The notes beneath the pieces are model-generated. The model searched no databases. It worked only from the letters and a program-made list of their open reading frames with translations, and had not been told where the DNA came from. 64,000 nucleotides of DNA from Salinicola acroporae (GTDB taxonomy: Bacteria; Pseudomonadota; Gammaproteobacteria; Pseudomonadales; Halomonadaceae). Where the stretch lies: positions 62,001-126,000 of the forward strand of contig NZ_PZJW01000002.1 in NCBI RefSeq assembly GCF_003206615.1, in the 5' to 3' direction. The translations under genes and the position numbers were made by a program. Below, piece after piece: positions 61,329 to 64,000 of this stretch (positions are counted from its first letter, which is position 1; every line of letters begins with the position of its first letter).

Positions 61329-63394
61329 CAGCGAATGGCCAGTCCGTCCTCGATGATCTTGGGCGTGATGAATACCAGCAATTCTACCTTCTCGTTGCTT
61401 TCCTGGGTATAGCGGAAGAGATTGCCCAGCACCGGAATGTCTCCCAAGAACGGGGTCTTGAACAGCGTACGCAGCTGCTCGGAGGTCAGGATTCCGCCCA
61501 GCACCACGGTCTCGCCGTTGTCGACCAGTACCTGGGTCTGTATCTCGTTGGTATCGATCGCCGGCGCGCCATCGAATCGCGTATCGGAAATATCGTCGTT
61601 GTTGATTCGCAGATCCATGATGATGCGATCATCGGGCGTGATCTGCGGGGTCACCTCCAGCGACAGCACGGCTTCCTTGAACTCGGTGGTCGTCGCTCCG
61701 CTGGAGGAAGCCTCCTGGTAGGGCACTTCTTGCCCCTGCTTGATCACCGCGGTGCGCTGGTTGGCGGTAATCACCTTGGGCTGGGAGATGGTCTGGCTCT
61801 TGCCCTCGCTCTCCAGGGCACGCAGCTCCAGGTCGATCAGCACGTCCCCGGAGAGATAGCCGAAACTGAAAGCGCTTGCCGGGTTGGTGGCGTTGCCCAG
61901 GTCGACCGCCAATCCACCACCATAGGGCGCGGGATCGTCCGAGGTCGTCGGCACCGTCGAAGGATTGCCGTCGGCCGCCCCGCTCAGATCGAAGTGACGC
62001 CCCCGCGGCGAGGAAAGTCCCCAGTTGACGCCCAGCTCGTGAGTCGCGCTGTCGCGGGCGATCACGATCCGCGCCTCGATCTGGACCTGACGCACCGGAA
62101 CATCGAGGTGGTCGATGGTCCGGCGTATGGCGTCCAACTGCTCGCGAGTGTCCTGCAGGATCAGCGTGTTGGTGCGCGGATCGACGGTGACCCGACCACG
62201 CTCCGACATCATCCCGATCCCCTCGCCGCCGCGCAGCAGCGCGGCGAGGGAGTCGGCCTTGGCGTAGCGAATCCGCAGGAACTCCGTGCTCAGTGGCGCC
62301 AGCTGCTCGGACTGCTCGCGAGTTTCCAGCGTCTGACGCTGCAGGCTCGCCAGCTCGCCGGTGGGGGCCACCATCATTACGTTGCCTTCACGCCGGGCCG
62401 ACAGGCCGTGGTTGCGCAGCACGAGATCGAGCGCCTGGTCCCACGGCACGTCGGTGAGATTGAGGGTCACGTTCCCTTGCACGCCGTCGCTGGCCACGAC
62501 GTTGAGCCCGGACTCCTCGGCAATGATCGACAGCACGTCGCGGACCGGAATGTCCTGAAAATCGAGCGTGATGCGATGCCCGGTATAACTGGGCCGATCC
62601 TCCGCCTCGGGGCGCTCGATCGTCCCCGCGGCAGCCAGGTCGATCGTCAGGCGACGCCCGTTCTGCGTCACCAGCGGTTCCACGGCACTGGATGCGGAGA
62701 TGTCGAAGGCCACCCCGCCATCGCCGCGCCGCGGCACGATACGCTGGACGCTGGTGCCGAAGTCCGCGACATCAAGCGTCTGATACTGTTCATCGGGCAG
62801 GGTGACACCCGGCAACGTGACCGAAACCTGCCGCCCCTGTCCGGTGACTTCGGCGGCGACCCCGGCACGATCGAGTTCCAGTTGCAGTTGCCCGTCACCC
62901 CCCGTGCCACGACGAAAATCGATCGCGGTGATGCTGGGCTCCGCCGAGACCCTCTCCGGGACATCGATGCCTCCGGCGGTCGAGACCGTCGCTGGCGAAA
63001 CGCCGGGGGCGACCCCCAGGTGAACGACGACCCGACCCGACATTCGCTCGATCCGGTAGCCGGTCGTCGATTCCAGCTCGAACACCAGGCGCGTGCGCGC
63101 CCCGGCCTCCAGCACCCTTACCCCGCTGACGCCGGCGCTACCGATAGCGAAGCTCGGCTGGGACAGACCGTTCCGGGTCTCCAGCAGATCCAGCGCCAGC
63201 CGGGGCGGTGAGTCCGTCCGATAGCCGCGAATCTCCGGAACGCCACCCACGAAGTTGAGGCCCACGTCCAGACGGCCCGAGCCCTGGTCGGTGAATGTCA
63301 TCGCGGTCAAAGTGGAGGCCGCCAAGGCGGGAAACGCCACCGCCCATAGAATCAGCGTCGCGATCAAAGCGGCGAAATGCCGTCGAAGAGTCAT
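61328..63394 (-). CDS. pilQ: Type IV pilus secretin PilQ
   Basis: A 688-residue outer-membrane secretin through which the type IV pilus passes. A signal peptide (residues 1-25, cleaved near FPALAAS) precedes two AMIN domains that bind peptidoglycan, an STN/N0 domain ([19 protein letters not shown]), an N1-type domain and the secretin barrel with [19 protein letters not shown] and [15 protein letters not shown]. The ATG at 63394 gives the signal peptide; GGGGA is upstream. It is 11 bp downstream of pilP. Confidence 0.95.
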   Translation of the reverse strand: MTLRRHFAALIATLILWAVAFPALAASTLTAMTFTDQGSGRLDVGLNFVGGVPEIRGYRTDSPPRLALDLLETRNGLSQPSFAIGSAGVSGVRVLEAGARTRLVFELESTTGYRIERMSGRVVVHLGVAPGVSPATVSTAGGIDVPERVSAEPSITAIDFRRGTGGDGQLQLELDRAGVAAEVTGQGRQVSVTLPGVTLPDEQYQTLDVADFGTSVQRIVPRRGDGGVAFDISASSAVEPLVTQNGRRLTIDLAAAGTIERPEAEDRPSYTGHRITLDFQDIPVRDVLSIIAEESGLNVVASDGVQGNVTLNLTDVPWDQALDLVLRNHGLSARREGNVMMVAPTGELASLQRQTLETREQSEQLAPLSTEFLRIRYAKADSLAALLRGGEGIGMMSERGRVTVDPRTNTLILQDTREQLDAIRRTIDHLDVPVRQVQIEARIVIARDSATHELGVNWGLSSPRGRHFDLSGAADGNPSTVPTTSDDPAPYGGGLAVDLGNATNPASAFSFGYLSGDVLIDLELRALESEGKSQTISQPKVITANQRTAVIKQGQEVPYQEASSSGATTTEFKEAVLSLEVTPQITPDDRIIMDLRINNDDISDTRFDGAPAIDTNEIQTQVLVDNGETVVLGGILTSEQLRTLFKTPFLGDIPVLGNLFRYTQESNEKVELLVFITPKIIEDGLAIR

Positions 63395-63405
63395 GGGTTC
63401 CCCTG

Positions 63406-63957
63406 CTATGGTTGCCGCCGGCTGGCACCGTCGGATTCTGGTTGTGCCATTGCCAGACGCTGGCGGCATTCGGTCCAGTCCCCCTGGGGGTCCCGCACGG
63501 TCTCGACCAACGCCAGTGCCCTCGATTCGACGTCAACGACTCTGCCGTAATCCCGGCCCAGATAGTCGCCCTCGAACAGCCGATGGACTCGACCATCCGG
63601 CGCAGCGACCAGGCCCGACGGGGTGTTGCCCACCATCAAGGTCCCGACAAGGGTCAGGCTATCGAGTTCGAAGGCCTCGAGAGGCTGGCGCGGTCGATCG
63701 GCATCGGGTAGCGGTGCCCTATCCACCGGCTCGACCTGCTCGTCATGCTCGGCCACGAAAGGGCTGCGGCGCTGGCTCTGGTCGTAATCGGCGGTGGCGT
63801 ATTGCGGCATCTGCGGCAGCGCGGCGATCTGCCCCTCGGGCTTGTGCCGCAGGGCATCCAGTTGCGCCTCCAGCGCGCCCAGGTCGGCATCCTGACACCC
63901 GGTGAGCAGGCCACTGGCGATGAGCATCCCGGCCAGCAGGAGGCGATTCACGCTCAC
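63406..63957 (-). CDS. pilP: Type IV pilus assembly lipoprotein PilP
   Basis: A 183-residue inner-membrane lipoprotein with a lipobox (SGLLTGC, C21), a flexible linker and a C-terminal beta domain that contacts the PilQ periplasmic part (DSLTLVGTLMVGNTPSGLVAAPDGRVHRLFEGDYLG; core FEGDYLGRDYGRVV). It links PilN/PilO to the secretin. The GTG start overlaps the upstream pilO stop (GTGA). Confidence 0.9.
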   Translation of the reverse strand: MSVNRLLLAGMLIASGLLTGCQDADLGALEAQLDALRHKPEGQIAALPQMPQYATADYDQSQRRSPFVAEHDEQVEPVDRAPLPDADRPRQPLEAFELDSLTLVGTLMVGNTPSGLVAAPDGRVHRLFEGDYLGRDYGRVVDVESRALALVETVRDPQGDWTECRQRLAMAQPESDGASRRQP

Positions 63958-64000
63958 GATTTCCCCCTCCCCGGCTTGGCATCCACGCCGGGATCGGCGT
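63954..64000 (-). CDS. pilO: C-terminal end of PilO, cut by the window edge
   Basis: The frame from the window edge to TGA (63954-63956) encodes 14 residues (ADPGVDAKPGRGKS). Identity rests on position: pilO normally precedes pilP and here would couple to it by a GTGA overlap. The tail itself has no diagnostic motif. Confidence 0.5.
   Translation of the reverse strand, partial: ADPGVDAKPGRGKS

Overview
This 64 kb window is chromosomal DNA of a high-GC gammaproteobacterium. Gene order and protein features point to Halomonadaceae (Halomonas, Chromohalobacter or Salinicola type); the genus is my inference. The supporting neighbourhoods are smc-zipA-ligA, a complete ccmABCDEFGHI operon, pncC-recA-recX-alaS-lysC-csrA-tRNA-Ser-tRNA-Arg, mutS-fdxA, eno/pyrG, gltBD and pilOPQ-aroKB. 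It is mostly core genome. I see no insertion sequences, phage genes or CRISPR arrays.

Layout. 1-5 kb: end of an unidentified gene (perhaps a rhodanese), yciO, rnm (PHP nuclease), yciB-yciI and mnmC; a compact group of three DnaA boxes lies in front of mnmC. 5-9.3 kb: a CitA/CitB-type two-component system divergent from a 2-hydroxycarboxylate (citrate/malate) transporter. 9.4-16.8 kb: smc, zipA, ligA and a YheU-family gene, all on the minus strand. 16.9-24.1 kb: the System I cytochrome c maturation operon on the minus strand, largely translationally coupled by ATGA overlaps. 24.3-25.4 kb: a LexA-like S24 peptidase without a DNA-binding domain, then yigZ. 25.4-32.3 kb: the main accessory cluster, a GntR regulator divergent from ggt, two half-size chromate-family transporters and a tripartite tricarboxylate transporter (tctC, tctB, tctA), with a perfect 20-bp palindrome in the shared promoter.

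32.5-44.5 kb: dusC converges on a tRNA-Ser/tRNA-Arg/tRNA-Arg operon, followed by csrA, lysC, alaS, recX, recA (with a LexA box), pncC and a small ribbon-helix-helix-like gene on the minus strand, then mutS on the plus strand. 44.5-52.8 kb: a DUF1203 gene and a chaC gene that are each intact apart from one in-frame stop codon; between and after them lie fdxA, eno, pyrG, an NCS2 nucleobase permease, an FAD oxidoreductase and a small unknown gene. 53-64 kb: gltD, gltB, a 620-bp gap without a gene, then aroB, aroK, pilQ, pilP and the end of pilO, all on the minus strand.

Most promising for follow-up: the GntR/GGT/ChrA-ChrA/Tct cluster as an uncharacterised uptake and processing system for a gamma-glutamyl or related carboxylate compound; the DnaA-box cluster at 2774-2821; the HTH-less LexA-like protein; and the two nonsense-interrupted genes.
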